Below, piece by piece: positions 17,983 to 26,830 of a DNA stretch of 64,000 nt. A program made the position numbers and the translations under genes. Origin of the DNA: Streptomyces daqingensis. Lineage in GTDB: Bacteria; Actinomycetota; Actinomycetes; Streptomycetales; Streptomycetaceae. Below the pieces are notes generated by a model. The model was not told where the DNA came from and ran no database searches. It saw only the letters and a list, made by a program, of their open reading frames with translations. The stretch is from the NCBI RefSeq assembly GCF_014645895.1, contig NZ_BMMP01000011.1, positions 186,001 to 250,000 on the forward strand, given 5' to 3'. Within the stretch, counting starts at the first letter, position 1; the number at the start of each line of letters is the position of its first letter.

Positions 17983-19485
17983 TCAGCCGGAGAACCAGCG
18001 GACCGGTTTCGGCCGCAGGTTCTCGTACACGTGTTTCGTTTCGCGGTACTCGGCCAGTCCGTGGGGGCCGAGCTCGCGGCCCACTCCGGACTTGCCGAAA
18101 CCACCCCACTCCGCCTGCGGCAGATAGGGGTGGAAGTCGTTGATCCACACGGTTCCGTGCCTCAGGCGCGCCGCCACGCGGCGGGCCCGTGCGGTGTCCG
18201 AGGAGAACACGCCGCCCGCGAGACCGTATTCGGTGTCGTTGGCCAGGGCCACTGCCTCGTCCTCGGTGCGGAAGGTCTCCACGGTCAGCAGCGGGCCGAA
18301 GGTCTCCTCGCGGATGACCTTCATGCCGCGGTGGCAGCCGTCGAGGATCGTCGGGGCGTAGAAGTAGCCGTCGGCCGGGCGCACGTCCGACGGCTCGGGG
18401 CGCCGCCCGCCGCAGCGCAGCACGGCACCCTCCTCCAGCGCGGACGCGACGTACGCCTCGGTCTTCGCGAGCTGCTGCGCGGAGACCAGCGGACCGCACT
18501 CGACGCCTTCCTCTGTGCCGCGGCCCAGCCGGATCCGCTGGGCACGGGCGGCGAGCTCGGCGACGAAGCGGTCGCGCACCGGCTCCTCGATGATGAGGCG
18601 TGCGCCCGCGGAGCAGACCTGGCCGCTGTGGATGAAGGCCGCGTTGAGCGCCTGGTCGACGGCGGTGTCGAAGCCCTCCTCGGTGTCGCAGGCGTCCGCG
18701 AAGACGACGTTGGGGTTCTTGCCGCCCAGTTCCAGGGCGACCTTCTTCACGCCGGGGGCCGCGGCCTGGGCGACCTTGGTGCCGGAGACGAGGCCGCCGG
18801 TGAAGGAGACCAGGTCCACGTCGGGGTGCTCGGCCAGGCGCGCGCCGACCGGATCGCCGGCGCCCGTCACGAGGTTCGCCACACCGGAGGGCAGGCCCGC
18901 CTCGGCCAGCAGCCTCACCAGGTGGACGGTGGTGAGAGGGGTGATCTCGCTGGGTTTGATCACGAACGTGTTGCCCGCCGCCAGTGCGGGAGCGATCTTC
19001 CAGCTGGCCTGGAGCAGCGGGTAGTTCCAGGGCGTGATCATGGCGCAGACGCCCACGGGCTCGTGCACGACGACGCTGTGCACGTCGGGGTCGCCCGCGT
19101 CCACGACCCGGCCGCCGGACTCCCCGGCGGCGAGGTCCGCGAAGTAGCGGAAGGCCGCCGTCACGTCGTCGACGTCGACGCGGCCCTCCTCCAGGGTCTT
19201 GCCCGCGTCCCGCGACTCGGTCAGCCCGATCTCCTCGCGGTCCCGCTGCAGCAGGTCCGCGACGCGACGCAGCAGGGCCGCCCGCTCGGCGACGGGCGTA
19301 CGGGGCCACTCCCCCTCGTCGAAAGCGGCTCGTGCGGCGGCGACCGCCGCGTCGGTGTCCTCCACGCCGCCCTCGGCGACGACGGCGAGCGTGGTGGCGT
19401 CCGCCGGGTCCAGGACGTCACGCGTCCCGCCTCCGGCGGAGGACCGCCACTCACCGTCGATATGAATGCTCTCGATTTCGGACAC
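17983..19485 (-). CDS. betB: Betaine aldehyde dehydrogenase
   Basis: A 500-residue NAD(P)-dependent aldehyde dehydrogenase that would convert betaine aldehyde to glycine betaine. Residues seen: Asn/Trp of ITPWNYPLLQASWK, Lys of VIKPSE (about 177), the nucleotide-binding FTGGLVSGTKV, general base Glu in LELGGKNPN (about 252) and nucleophile Cys in HSGQVCSAGARL (about 291). The FTGG form replaces the usual FTGS. The GTG start at 19485 (VSEIESIHIDGEW) is chosen because family similarity begins there. An ATG at 19578 would add 31 residues without similarity. It is the first gene of the five-gene osmoprotectant operon. Confidence 0.9.
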   Translation of the reverse strand: MSEIESIHIDGEWRSSAGGGTRDVLDPADATTLAVVAEGGVEDTDAAVAAARAAFDEGEWPRTPVAERAALLRRVADLLQRDREEIGLTESRDAGKTLEEGRVDVDDVTAAFRYFADLAAGESGGRVVDAGDPDVHSVVVHEPVGVCAMITPWNYPLLQASWKIAPALAAGNTFVIKPSEITPLTTVHLVRLLAEAGLPSGVANLVTGAGDPVGARLAEHPDVDLVSFTGGLVSGTKVAQAAAPGVKKVALELGGKNPNVVFADACDTEEGFDTAVDQALNAAFIHSGQVCSAGARLIIEEPVRDRFVAELAARAQRIRLGRGTEEGVECGPLVSAQQLAKTEAYVASALEEGAVLRCGGRRPEPSDVRPADGYFYAPTILDGCHRGMKVIREETFGPLLTVETFRTEDEAVALANDTEYGLAGGVFSSDTARARRVAARLRHGTVWINDFHPYLPQAEWGGFGKSGVGRELGPHGLAEYRETKHVYENLRPKPVRWFSG

Positions 19486-19906
19486 CCTCTGCACTGCCTT
19501 CCGGGCTTTCGACAACGCTGTGTGCCACGAGGAGCGCTCCTCGTGACCACGACGGAACTGCTGCCATGCGCTGGGCACATGGCAAGAGCGAACCCTGCCC
19601 CGTCTCGGCGCTTACATGTCCGTGAAGGGGTAACAAGTGGGCTTCCTCACTGGCCGAAGTGCGTCGGACACAGACGAAGCGCCCGCTCAGTCCTGCTTGT
19701 GGGGGTTTCTGGAGATTTTCCCGTCCCGTATTGGCAGGCTTTGTCGGCATTACGGCACGAGTGTGGCCGGTGACGCTGTGTGAGCGCCTCGCGCTGCTGC
19801 ACTGCTCGACTGCAAACCCGATCATCGGCGTGACCGTCGCCCCGTGCGAATCGTTACGCATCGCGGCTGCAGGCGTGGTTCTACGCTGCAGCGAGGAGCA
19901 ACAGTG
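19486..19906. other. Divergent intergenic region ahead of the betaine operon and the Uma2 gene
   Basis: 421 bp without a convincing gene. Short open frames here (for example 19659-19907) have no ribosome site and no family resemblance. The stretch is somewhat AT-richer than the flanks and should hold the promoters of both divergent units. I see no clear palindrome or -35/-10 pair. Confidence 0.4.
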
Positions 19907-20497
19907 ATGACCATCGCACTCACCGACAGGACCGCGATGGCCGAGCGATACGAGCCGAGCTTGGACGACCTGTTCGAGCGACTGGAGCGGATGCCCGTCC
20001 CCGAGGGCTACAAGACCGAGATCGTCGAGGGCACCGTCTTCATGTCGCCGCGACGGGGCACTCACTGGCAGATCATCTTGAAGATCGTCGTCCAACTGCT
20101 CAAGCGCTACAACGACGAGCAGATCATGTCGGACGTGCGCTTCGACTTCCCCGGGCACCTCAACGGCTTCGCTCCCGACGTGGTGGTGCTCGCCAAGGAC
20201 GCGCGGAAGAACGATCGGGGCCGCTGGCAGCACGGCGACATCGAGTGCGTGGCCGAGGTCATCTCCGAGGACACGGCCGCCAACGACTACCGCAAGAAGA
20301 AGCGCGCCTACGCCCTCGCCGGCATCCCCGTCTTCCTGATCGCCGACCCGTACGCCGCCGAGTGCCACGTCCTCACCCACCCCGGGGACGGCGCGTACAA
20401 GAGCGAACTCACCGTCGCCTTCGGGGAGAAGATCGATCTCACGGGCACCGTCGCCGGCCTCGTCCTGGAGACGGGGGACTTCCCCACGGAGGCGTGA
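19907..20497 (+). CDS. Uma2-family (DUF820) putative endonuclease
   Basis: A 196-residue protein with the PD-(D/E)XK fold of the Uma2 family. Likely catalytic residues are Asp in FAPDVVVLAKD, Glu in CVAEVISEDT and Lys in DYRKKKRAYALAGIP. YKTEIVEGTVFMSP and VFLIADP complete the pattern. Uma2 proteins are abundant in cyanobacteria and actinomycetes and are assigned as restriction-like nucleases by fold. Most have no demonstrated activity. ATG 19907 follows GAGGAG at 9 bp. The frame is open 63 bp further upstream without a good start. It stands alone, with no methylase or transposase beside it. Confidence 0.85.
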   Translation: MTIALTDRTAMAERYEPSLDDLFERLERMPVPEGYKTEIVEGTVFMSPRRGTHWQIILKIVVQLLKRYNDEQIMSDVRFDFPGHLNGFAPDVVVLAKDARKNDRGRWQHGDIECVAEVISEDTAANDYRKKKRAYALAGIPVFLIADPYAAECHVLTHPGDGAYKSELTVAFGEKIDLTGTVAGLVLETGDFPTEA

Positions 20498-20525
20498 CCC
20501 CGCACGGCCCGGCGGCTTCACCCTG

Positions 20526-21317
20526 TTACGGCGCGTCGGTCTCTCCGTTCGCGCACTGTGCGCCCGAGGGGCAGAAGAAGGCCAGCGCGGTCTCCAGCAT
20601 CTCCTTCTCGTCGTCCTCGTCACCGTCCTCTTCGGGGCCGTAGGCGACGAGCGCGTACAGCTCGCCGTCCTCGGCCTCGAACCGGTGGTCGATGACGTGC
20701 CGGGTGCCGCCGTGCTCTGCCGAGTCGTACGTGTACTCGAGCCGGGCGGCGGCTCCCGCCTCACCGCCGTCGAGGTGGTCGAAGCCCTTGCGGTCGTAGC
20801 CCTCGTTCTTCTCGGCGTTCTTCTCCGCCAGTTCGAGCGATTCGTCCGGGTCGGAGTCCTCCACGCCGAAGATCTGCAGCTGGCGGGCGCCGCCCATCGC
20901 CTCGTAGAACACGACCTGCGAGCCGTCCTCCCGGCTCTCCGTCCGGCGCTGCCAGCCCTCGGGGACGGCGAGGGTGAACCCCTCGGAGTCCTCCGTCAGC
21001 TCGTATCCCGAAGGAGGCTCCGACGAGCCGGAGGGGGACGGCTCCTCCTCGGGCTCCGTCGGCACCTGCGCCGCGGGCGAGGAAGGGGACGGTTCCGACA
21101 CCACCGGGCCGTGCCCCGCGCTGTCGACGGGGTCCTGCGGCTCGTCCTTCCAGCCGAGCGCCCACGAGCCGAACGCGAGCCCGCAGACGGCGAGGACCGC
21201 GAACACGCCCTTCAGGGCCTGCCGCTGCTTGCGGACGGACTCCGTCTGCCGCTGCGAACGCAGCGCGTACGCCTCGTCGTCGACCCACCGCTGGTGCTCC
21301 GCGTCGAAGCGGATCAT
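20526..21317 (-). CDS. Single-span membrane protein with acidic extracytoplasmic domain
   Basis: 263 residues: a basic, Gln/Arg-rich cytoplasmic N-terminus (about 1-36), one membrane helix (ALKGVFAVLAVCGLAFGSWAL, about 35-55), a Pro/Ser/Glu linker, and a folded domain from about residue 105 (GFTLAVPEGWQRRTES onward) with a C-terminal Cys pair in FFCPSGAQC. The domain has the look of the small lipoprotein-like beta domains often found behind membrane helices in streptomycete regulators and kinases. There is no known function. It is the last gene of a three-gene operon, 22 bp after the gene at 21340. Confidence 0.75.
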   Translation of the reverse strand: MIRFDAEHQRWVDDEAYALRSQRQTESVRKQRQALKGVFAVLAVCGLAFGSWALGWKDEPQDPVDSAGHGPVVSEPSPSSPAAQVPTEPEEEPSPSGSSEPPSGYELTEDSEGFTLAVPEGWQRRTESREDGSQVVFYEAMGGARQLQIFGVEDSDPDESLELAEKNAEKNEGYDRKGFDHLDGGEAGAAARLEYTYDSAEHGGTRHVIDHRFEAEDGELYALVAYGPEEDGDEDDEKEMLETALAFFCPSGAQCANGETDAP

Positions 21318-21339
21318 CCCGGTTCACCCCTCACCCTTC

Positions 21340-21780
21340 TCACCCCAGCACTCCCGCGACCGCCTGCACCACCGTCGCCGCCGAAGCCAGCGCCCCGACC
21401 GCCGTCGAACCGGACTCCAGCCGCTCCCGCAGGCGTTCCAGACGTCCGCGGTCCGCCTGCCCGGTGCGGGTGATCTCCCCCTCGATCCGGTCCAGTTCGC
21501 CGCCGACGTCACGGGTCTCGTCGCTGGCAGCGAAGACCTCCATCTGCCGGCGGAGGTCGCGTACGGCTTCCAGCACGGCACGCGTCGCCTCGTCCGTCTG
21601 CGGAGGCGGGGCGGTGTAGGAGTGCGAAGTGGCCTGGCCGTACCGGCCCGTGGCGACCGCCCCGCCCGACATGCTCCCGATGTGGACGCTGCCGCCCGCG
21701 GCTTCCGGCACCCGCTCCCCGCTCCGTCCGCCGACCGTCGAGTCGTCCGGGCTGCCGGTCGCCGCTTCGCCGGATGTCAT
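21340..21780 (-). CDS. Small coiled-coil protein with SGGAVATG motif (DUF5955-like)
   Basis: 146 residues. The N-terminal third is disordered, then comes VHIGSMSGGAVATGRYGQ, a Gly-rich beta segment. Two amphipathic helices follow (TRAVLEAVRDLRRQMEVFAA and DRGRLERLRERLESG) and a hydrophobic Ala/Val-rich end (AVGALASAATVVQAVAGVL). The layout suggests an oligomerising helical hairpin, perhaps membrane-associated at the C-terminus. I recall similar proteins as DUF5955 but could not check. The MSGGAVATG motif also ends the upstream neighbour. The ATG overlaps the stop of that gene in ATGA. Confidence 0.75.
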   Translation of the reverse strand: MTSGEAATGSPDDSTVGGRSGERVPEAAGGSVHIGSMSGGAVATGRYGQATSHSYTAPPPQTDEATRAVLEAVRDLRRQMEVFAASDETRDVGGELDRIEGEITRTGQADRGRLERLRERLESGSTAVGALASAATVVQAVAGVLG

Positions 21781-23474
21781 GTGAAGCTCCCCTCCCTGTG
21801 CTCCGCCCGGCCGTGCTCACCGGTGGCGACCGCCCCGCCGCTCATCTCCTTGATGAACACGCCGCCGTCGCGCACGTTCACGATCTGCTGCTCGAAGCGG
21901 TCCGTGCGGTAGCCGTGCTGCTCCAGGGCGTCCCGCACTCCGCTGGCGATGCGGTCCTGGACCGTCTTGATGTAGCGGCTGACGTCCATCTCCTGGAAGA
22001 GCGACAGCTCGGACGTGCCGGCCAGCTCCCGGATGGAGACGAGCGGCGCGTCCGGAGCGGCGTGCTCCGGCGAGGAGAGCCACACGCGGCAGACCGAGAA
22101 CAGCGCCCGCATCGCGGCGATCCCCGCGGCGGCAGTGACGGCCGGCGCCGTCAGAAGGGCGAAGACGCCCTCCCTCAGCGGCCCCTCGGCATGGCGCTCG
22201 ACGACCGCGTCCACCTCGCGGAAGCTCTCGGCGATCGGACCGAGCACGTGCGGAACGACCTCCAGGACGAGCATCCCGCCCTGCGTGTGCACCCTGACCA
22301 GCAGGGTCACGACCACCTGCTCATCCCACGCCCCCACGCGCACGCGGATGAAGTGGCGGCGCGCCTCCCCGCCTTCGTCGACGGACTCCGCCAGATGCGC
22401 CTGCACGTTCTCGGCGCTGTAGACCCCGCCGTCCCGGCGCACGCCGGAGGGCAGATAGACGAACTCCCCGATCTCGAGCTCGCGCAGCCGGTCCCTGCTG
22501 GTGCGGGCCGCGGACTCGCGGAGCGCGACCAGCCGCGGCATGATCATGCCCAGGACGTGGCGGTTGGACAGGTGCGTCTCGCCCTGGCTCGGTACGCCGT
22601 GCTCGAACTCCTTCTTGCGGCGCAGCTCCAGCGCGAACGACCACGGCTTGTACGGCACGCCCGCCCCGACGAAAGGCCGGTTGGCGTCGTACAGGGCGGC
22701 CTGGGCGTGCTGTTCGCGGTCGAGGGCCTCACCGACCAGGTGGTAGCGCTGCGTCAGCGGGAGGTCGGGCTGCACCGCCGTGGCGAACTTCTCGCGGCTG
22801 AGCTGCTCGCGCAGCACGCTCGTCACCCGGACCCGGTGCCACCACACGACGGCCGCCAGCAGCAGCGGGAAGATCACCGGGAGGGGGTTCTCCGAGACGC
22901 CCGTCACGGCGGTGACCCAGTACACGGCGGCGAACAGCCGGGCGGCGAGGGTGACGACCTTGCCGAGCATCCGCCGCGCCCCCGAGCGGGCCCACCAGCG
23001 CGGCGCCCTGGACTGCATGTACACCAGCGTCTCGCGTCCGGACACGGCACGGCCGGCCCACAGGGCGAGGACGACGGCGGCGTAGAACAGCACCCACGCC
23101 GTGGGCTGTTCGGAGAGGGACGTCCCCGAGCCGAAGTCGGAGAGGAAGACCAGCCGGAGCATCTCGTCGAAGGGGAGGCCGGTGCCGCCGAACCTGTCCT
23201 CCATGGAGTCCCACGTCAGCACCGCGGAGGCGGCGAAGAACGCGAGCCACACCCCCGCCATGGCCAGGGCGGTGCGGACCTCCTGCTGACGGGCTCTCAG
23301 TGCGTGGGCGAGGACGGGGCGCAGATCGACGCCGAGCGACGGCGGCACCGGACGCTCCGCGTGGCCGATCAGCTCGTCTATGACGCGCTGCCGGAATGCG
23401 GAGTTCAACCGCGCGCCCGCGCACAGCAGTCGGGTCGCCTCGCTGTGAGCAGGCGTGTGCGCTGCGTGACTCAA
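21777..23474 (-). CDS. Polytopic membrane protein of unknown function
   Basis: About 565 residues with four to five membrane spans in the first half (VRTALAMAGVWLAFFAASAVL, WVLFYAAVVLALWAG, VVTLAARLFAAVYWV, NPLPVIFPLLLAAVVWW) and a large soluble second half. A further hydrophobic stretch lies at FALLTAPAVTAAAGIAAM. The C-terminus ends NVRDGGVFIKEMSGGAVATG, the same motif as in the next gene. The TTG start at 23474 (LSHAAHTPAHSEA) is chosen because GGGGGA lies 5 bp upstream. An ATG at 23588 would lengthen it but has no ribosome site. It is first in a three-gene operon. I do not recognise the family. Confidence 0.72.
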   Translation of the reverse strand: MSHAAHTPAHSEATRLLCAGARLNSAFRQRVIDELIGHAERPVPPSLGVDLRPVLAHALRARQQEVRTALAMAGVWLAFFAASAVLTWDSMEDRFGGTGLPFDEMLRLVFLSDFGSGTSLSEQPTAWVLFYAAVVLALWAGRAVSGRETLVYMQSRAPRWWARSGARRMLGKVVTLAARLFAAVYWVTAVTGVSENPLPVIFPLLLAAVVWWHRVRVTSVLREQLSREKFATAVQPDLPLTQRYHLVGEALDREQHAQAALYDANRPFVGAGVPYKPWSFALELRRKKEFEHGVPSQGETHLSNRHVLGMIMPRLVALRESAARTSRDRLRELEIGEFVYLPSGVRRDGGVYSAENVQAHLAESVDEGGEARRHFIRVRVGAWDEQVVVTLLVRVHTQGGMLVLEVVPHVLGPIAESFREVDAVVERHAEGPLREGVFALLTAPAVTAAAGIAAMRALFSVCRVWLSSPEHAAPDAPLVSIRELAGTSELSLFQEMDVSRYIKTVQDRIASGVRDALEQHGYRTDRFEQQIVNVRDGGVFIKEMSGGAVATGEHGRAEHREGSFT

Positions 23475-23658
23475 GACAGTCCCCCGATTTCCCCTAAGGT
23501 CTGGTCCAGGGAGGTCACGAACATACCCGAGGATGCGGGCGGCGGGCCACGTCGGAGGGTCGCCCTGTGGATAACTGTTAGGGAACAACGGTGACTTGAG
23601 GGCCGGTCAGCGCGCGGAGGGCCTCCGCGGGCCGCGGATCCCGCGCGGGGAGCAACGC

Positions 23659-23707
23659 GGCGGGCCCGCGGTTCGGGAGCTGATCGCTCCCGAACCGCGG
23701 GCCCGCC
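23659..23707. terminator. Strong terminator downstream of mdh
   Basis: A perfect 22-bp stem (23659-23680 with 23686-23707) and a 5-nt TGATC loop, 45 bp past the mdh stop. It is the longest perfect hairpin noticed in the window. Confidence 0.92.
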
Positions 23708-23752
23708 GGATCCGGTCTGCTGCGGCCGTCGCGCAGACGGCCGGCCGTCGCG

Positions 23753-24742
23753 TCAGAGCAGCCCGAGGCCCCGGACCGCTTCGCGCTCCTCGGAGAGCTC
23801 CTGGACGGAGGCGTCGATGCGGGTGCGGGAGAAGTCGTTGATCTCCAGGCCCTGCACGATCTCGTACGACCCTCCCGAGCAGGTCACGGGGAAGGACGAG
23901 ATCAGGCCCTCGGGGACCCCGTAGGAACCGTCCGAGGGGATGCCCATCGAGGTCCAGTCGCCGGACGGGGTGCCGTTGACCCAGGTGTGCACGTGGTCGA
24001 TGGCGGCGTTGGCGGCCGAGGCGGCCGAAGATGCGCCGCGTGCCTCGATGATGGCGGCGCCGCGCTTGGCGACGGTCGGGATGAACTCCTCGGCCAGCCA
24101 CTTCTCGTCGTTGACGGTCTCGGCGGCGTTCTTGCCGGCGATCTCGGCGTTGAAGATGTCGGGGTACTGCGTGGCCGAGTGGTTGCCCCAGATCGTCAGC
24201 CTCTTGATGTCCGCGACCTGCGTGCCCGTCTTCTTCGCGAGCTGGGTGAGCGCGCGGTTGTGGTCGAGCCGCGTCATGGCGGTGAAGCGCTCCGCCGGCA
24301 CGTCCGGGGCGGCGGCCTGGGCGATGAGCGCGTTGGTGTTGGCGGGGTTGCCGACGACGAGGACCTTCACGTCGTCCGCCGCGTGGTCGTTGATGGCCTT
24401 GCCCTGCGGCTTGAAGATGCCGCCGTTGGCCTCCAGCAGGTCCCCGCGCTCCATGCCCTTCGTGCGGGGACGGGCGCCGACGAGCAGGCCGACGTTGGCA
24501 CCGTCGAAGGCGACGTTCGGGTCGTCCGTGATGTCGATGCCCTGCAGCAGCGGGAAGGCGCAGTCGTCGAGCTCCATGGCGGTGCCCTCGGCGGCCTTCA
24601 GAGCCGGCGTGATCTCCAGCAGCCGCAGCTTGACGGGCACGTCGGCACCGAGCAGCTGGCCGGAGGCGATACGGAAGAGCAGCGCGTAGCCGATCTGGCC
24701 GGCCGCTCCGGTGACGGTGACATTGACGGGGGTGCGGGTCAT
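23753..24742 (-). CDS. mdh: Malate dehydrogenase
   Basis: A 329-residue NAD-dependent enzyme of the TCA cycle interconverting malate and oxaloacetate. NAD motif VTGAAGQIGYALLFRIASG (about 9-27), substrate Arg in ARPRTKGMERGDLL, catalytic Asp/Arg in TRLDHNRA and catalytic His in IWGNHSATQYPD. The length and the presence of the GAAGQIGY form (cytosolic MDH1-like subgroup) are typical of actinomycetes. The ATG at 24742 follows GGAGA. A TamR-like palindrome lies about 145 bp upstream and a strong terminator follows the stop, so the gene is monocistronic. Confidence 0.97.
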   Translation of the reverse strand: MTRTPVNVTVTGAAGQIGYALLFRIASGQLLGADVPVKLRLLEITPALKAAEGTAMELDDCAFPLLQGIDITDDPNVAFDGANVGLLVGARPRTKGMERGDLLEANGGIFKPQGKAINDHAADDVKVLVVGNPANTNALIAQAAAPDVPAERFTAMTRLDHNRALTQLAKKTGTQVADIKRLTIWGNHSATQYPDIFNAEIAGKNAAETVNDEKWLAEEFIPTVAKRGAAIIEARGASSAASAANAAIDHVHTWVNGTPSGDWTSMGIPSDGSYGVPEGLISSFPVTCSGGSYEIVQGLEINDFSRTRIDASVQELSEEREAVRGLGLL

Positions 24743-25251
24743 GGCGGTCTCCGTAGTACCTGGCGGTGGCAGTTCCGAGGCGGGGTCCTTCCCCGGCACA
24801 CCTCCCCGGGTCCTCCTCCGCGGCGAAGCGTGCGGGGAAGCCAGGGGAAGAAGCCTGTGGGAACGCGCCCTGCCCGATCCGGGAAGTCTCTCTACGTCAA
24901 GAGACCCCGCGCCAGGCTATCCGACGCCCGATACGCGCCGGCAGCCGCCCGCGCAAGGAGGGGTTGCGCGGGAGGCTGCCGGTCGCCGCCAGCCCGTGGG
25001 GGGAGCTGGTATGGCGCCTGCCCGGAATCGCACAACCCATGCATGCGCATTCATCCGAACTCGAACGGCCCGCGGCGCGGTTGGCGCGCGGGGCGACGAA
25101 CCGCTGGTCCGGGGCGTGCGGAGGGGGCGGAGCGCCGCGCATCGCACCCGCGAGACGGCGCGGATCACGCCCTCCGCGCGGGTCCGGCGGGCACGGGCCG
25201 CACGGCCTACGTCGCGCGCCCGCGCCCCTGTTGGGCCTGCCGCCCCGCCCG
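24743..25251. other. mdh upstream region
   Basis: 509 bp without a supported gene, between the mdh start and the end of the upstream HTH gene, both on the minus strand. It contains the TamR-like palindrome at 24886-24905. The rest is GC-rich. Open frames across it are shadows. Confidence 0.5.
24886..24905 (-). promoter_or_regulatory. TamR-type (MarR family) operator candidate
   Basis: GTCTCTCTACGTCAAGAGAC is a 20-bp palindrome with 8 of 10 half-site positions symmetric. On the mdh strand it contains TCTTGACG, which could double as a -35 (TTGACG). In S. coelicolor, from memory, the citrate/trans-aconitate-responsive repressor TamR binds the mdh promoter. The palindrome has the TCTTGAC-type look of those sites. 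Confidence 0.55.
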
Positions 25252-26706
25252 TCAGGGGGTCGACGGCTGCGCCGCCGGCGCCGAGGGTTCCGTCCCGTCG
25301 CCGGACTCGGCGGCGCCGCCGGTCTCCGCCACGCCACCCGGTTCGGTGCATCCGGTGGTGCCCGCCGCGAGGGTGGCGCAGGCGCGCGCCTCCGTCGCGG
25401 AGCTGACGGCCACCATCTCGGTGTAGGCGTCGTTCGTCGAGCCGACCTCGTCGCTCTCGGCGTGCCCGCCCGCGCTGATCTTCAGCCCGTCCCCCTGGGC
25501 GGCACCGGTGATCCGGCCCCAGGCGGCCTTGCACACCTTGCTGTAGCGCACCTCGACCATGCTCGGACCGACGAAGGCGGAGCTGCTGCTCTTGACGTTC
25601 TGCCCGCCGCAGCCCATCTCCTCCGGGTCCTTGCCGATGCAGTCCTCGCCCTGGCACTTCACGCCCGCCGGCAGGTTCGGAGCGGTCTTGGAAGGCGAGG
25701 GCTTCGGCGAGGCTTTGCTGTTGTCCGTCACCCCGGGAAGCCCGAACATCAGCACCCCGACGGCGATCACGGCGAACGCACCGGCGGCACCCGCGAAGAG
25801 AGCCGCGTACCGCACCTTGCGGGAAGCCCCCTCGGGATCCTGCGGAGCCGCCTGCGGCGCCGGGCCCTGGGAGCCGCCGGGAGGTACGGAGACCCCGGGC
25901 GACGCCGCCGCGCCGGGAGCGGCGGCACCCTCCGCGGCCTCGCGCAGGGAGGCGACGCTGCCCAGGACGTACGTCCCCGACGAGTCGCTCTCCGCAGCGG
26001 GTGAACGCTCCTGCGTCGCGGGCCATGCGCCCAGGTCGACCCGCTGACGCTCCCTCGCCGCTCCCCTGCGGGGAAGCGGCCGCAGCATCGCCGTGTGGTC
26101 GTCCCCCGGCGGCTTCTCGAAGTCCGGGCGCCCGGCCCGGCCGGAAGCGGCGCCGCTGCCCGAGAGTTCGGACGCGGAAGGCGGAGCCGCCGAAGTGGCG
26201 GCGGGTCCGCGGGTGTTGAGAGGCTCGGCGTCGTTCCCGCCCGCGGCAGGCGCGTCGCCGCGTGACGCGCCCTTGCCCTTCTTGCCTGCCTGCTTCCCCC
26301 CGTCGGCCTCGCCCTTGGCCTTCGTCTTGTTGCGGGGGCGCTTCTTGCCCTTGGCGGGCTCGTCCCAGAACTCGCCGAGCGCCTCACGCGCCTGGGCGAC
26401 GCGGATGGCCTCCATCGTGACGTCGTGCCGCATCTCCGCGCGGCTCCACGCCCGTTCGGCCAGTTCCCACATCGTCTCCAGGTGACGGATGTCGGTGTCG
26501 GTCACCTCCGCCAGAGCGTGCGCCGCGCCGCGCGGCGGCAGCAGCCGGCCGCCCAGGTACTTCTCCCAGGACGACTTGCTGTAGCCCGTGCGGTCGGCGA
26601 CCGTCGCGACGCTCATCCCGCTGCGGTCCACCAGCCTCCTCAGCTGGCTGGTGAACTCGCGTATCTGCGGGTCCAGTTCCTCCGGTAGCGGCCTCCACCG
26701 AGGCAT
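25252..26706 (-). CDS. Membrane-anchored HTH protein with DUF2690 domain
   Basis: 484 residues. An XRE-type helix-turn-helix occupies about residues 15-70 (LVDRSGMSVATVADRTGYSKSSWEKY... in shorter words: recognition helix near KSSWEKYLGG). A Lys-rich then Pro/Ala-rich linker of some 220 residues follows, then one membrane span (YAALFAGAAGAFAVIAVGVL, about 320-340). The extracytoplasmic part has the Cys pattern of DUF2690: VKCQGEDCIGKDPEEMGCGG and YSKVCKAAWGRI. A fourth region with CATLAAGTTGC ends the protein. The cytoplasmic DNA-binding and outer domains suggest a one-component trans-membrane sensor, but no ligand or target is known. ATG 26706 has a GAGGG-type site upstream. Confidence 0.82.
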   Translation of the reverse strand: MPRWRPLPEELDPQIREFTSQLRRLVDRSGMSVATVADRTGYSKSSWEKYLGGRLLPPRGAAHALAEVTDTDIRHLETMWELAERAWSRAEMRHDVTMEAIRVAQAREALGEFWDEPAKGKKRPRNKTKAKGEADGGKQAGKKGKGASRGDAPAAGGNDAEPLNTRGPAATSAAPPSASELSGSGAASGRAGRPDFEKPPGDDHTAMLRPLPRRGAARERQRVDLGAWPATQERSPAAESDSSGTYVLGSVASLREAAEGAAAPGAAASPGVSVPPGGSQGPAPQAAPQDPEGASRKVRYAALFAGAAGAFAVIAVGVLMFGLPGVTDNSKASPKPSPSKTAPNLPAGVKCQGEDCIGKDPEEMGCGGQNVKSSSSAFVGPSMVEVRYSKVCKAAWGRITGAAQGDGLKISAGGHAESDEVGSTNDAYTEMVAVSSATEARACATLAAGTTGCTEPGGVAETGGAAESGDGTEPSAPAAQPSTP

Positions 26707-26798
26707 GTGCCTCCCCCTCGTCCCCCGAATTCGTCGACATTCCCCGCGCTTGGTCGTCACTAGTCTGCCACCACGACGCGCCGGTGCGGCCATGGCGG

Positions 26799-26830
26799 GG
26801 GCCCGCACTTCACCGTGGAAGTACGGGCCC
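26799..26830. terminator. Terminator downstream of folD-DUF3017
   Basis: GGGCCCGCACTTCAC pairs with GTGGAAGTACGGGCCC with one mismatch and one bulge and a 1-2-nt loop, 96 bp past the DUF3017 stop and upstream of the HTH gene. Confidence 0.6.

Noticed and set aside
19659..19907. 82-codon ORF before the Uma2 gene
   Set aside because: No ribosome site, no similarity, ends at the Uma2 start region.
19907..20497. Uma2 gene as part of a restriction or mobile element
   Set aside because: No methylase, transposase or flanking repeats, and the neighbours are core genes.
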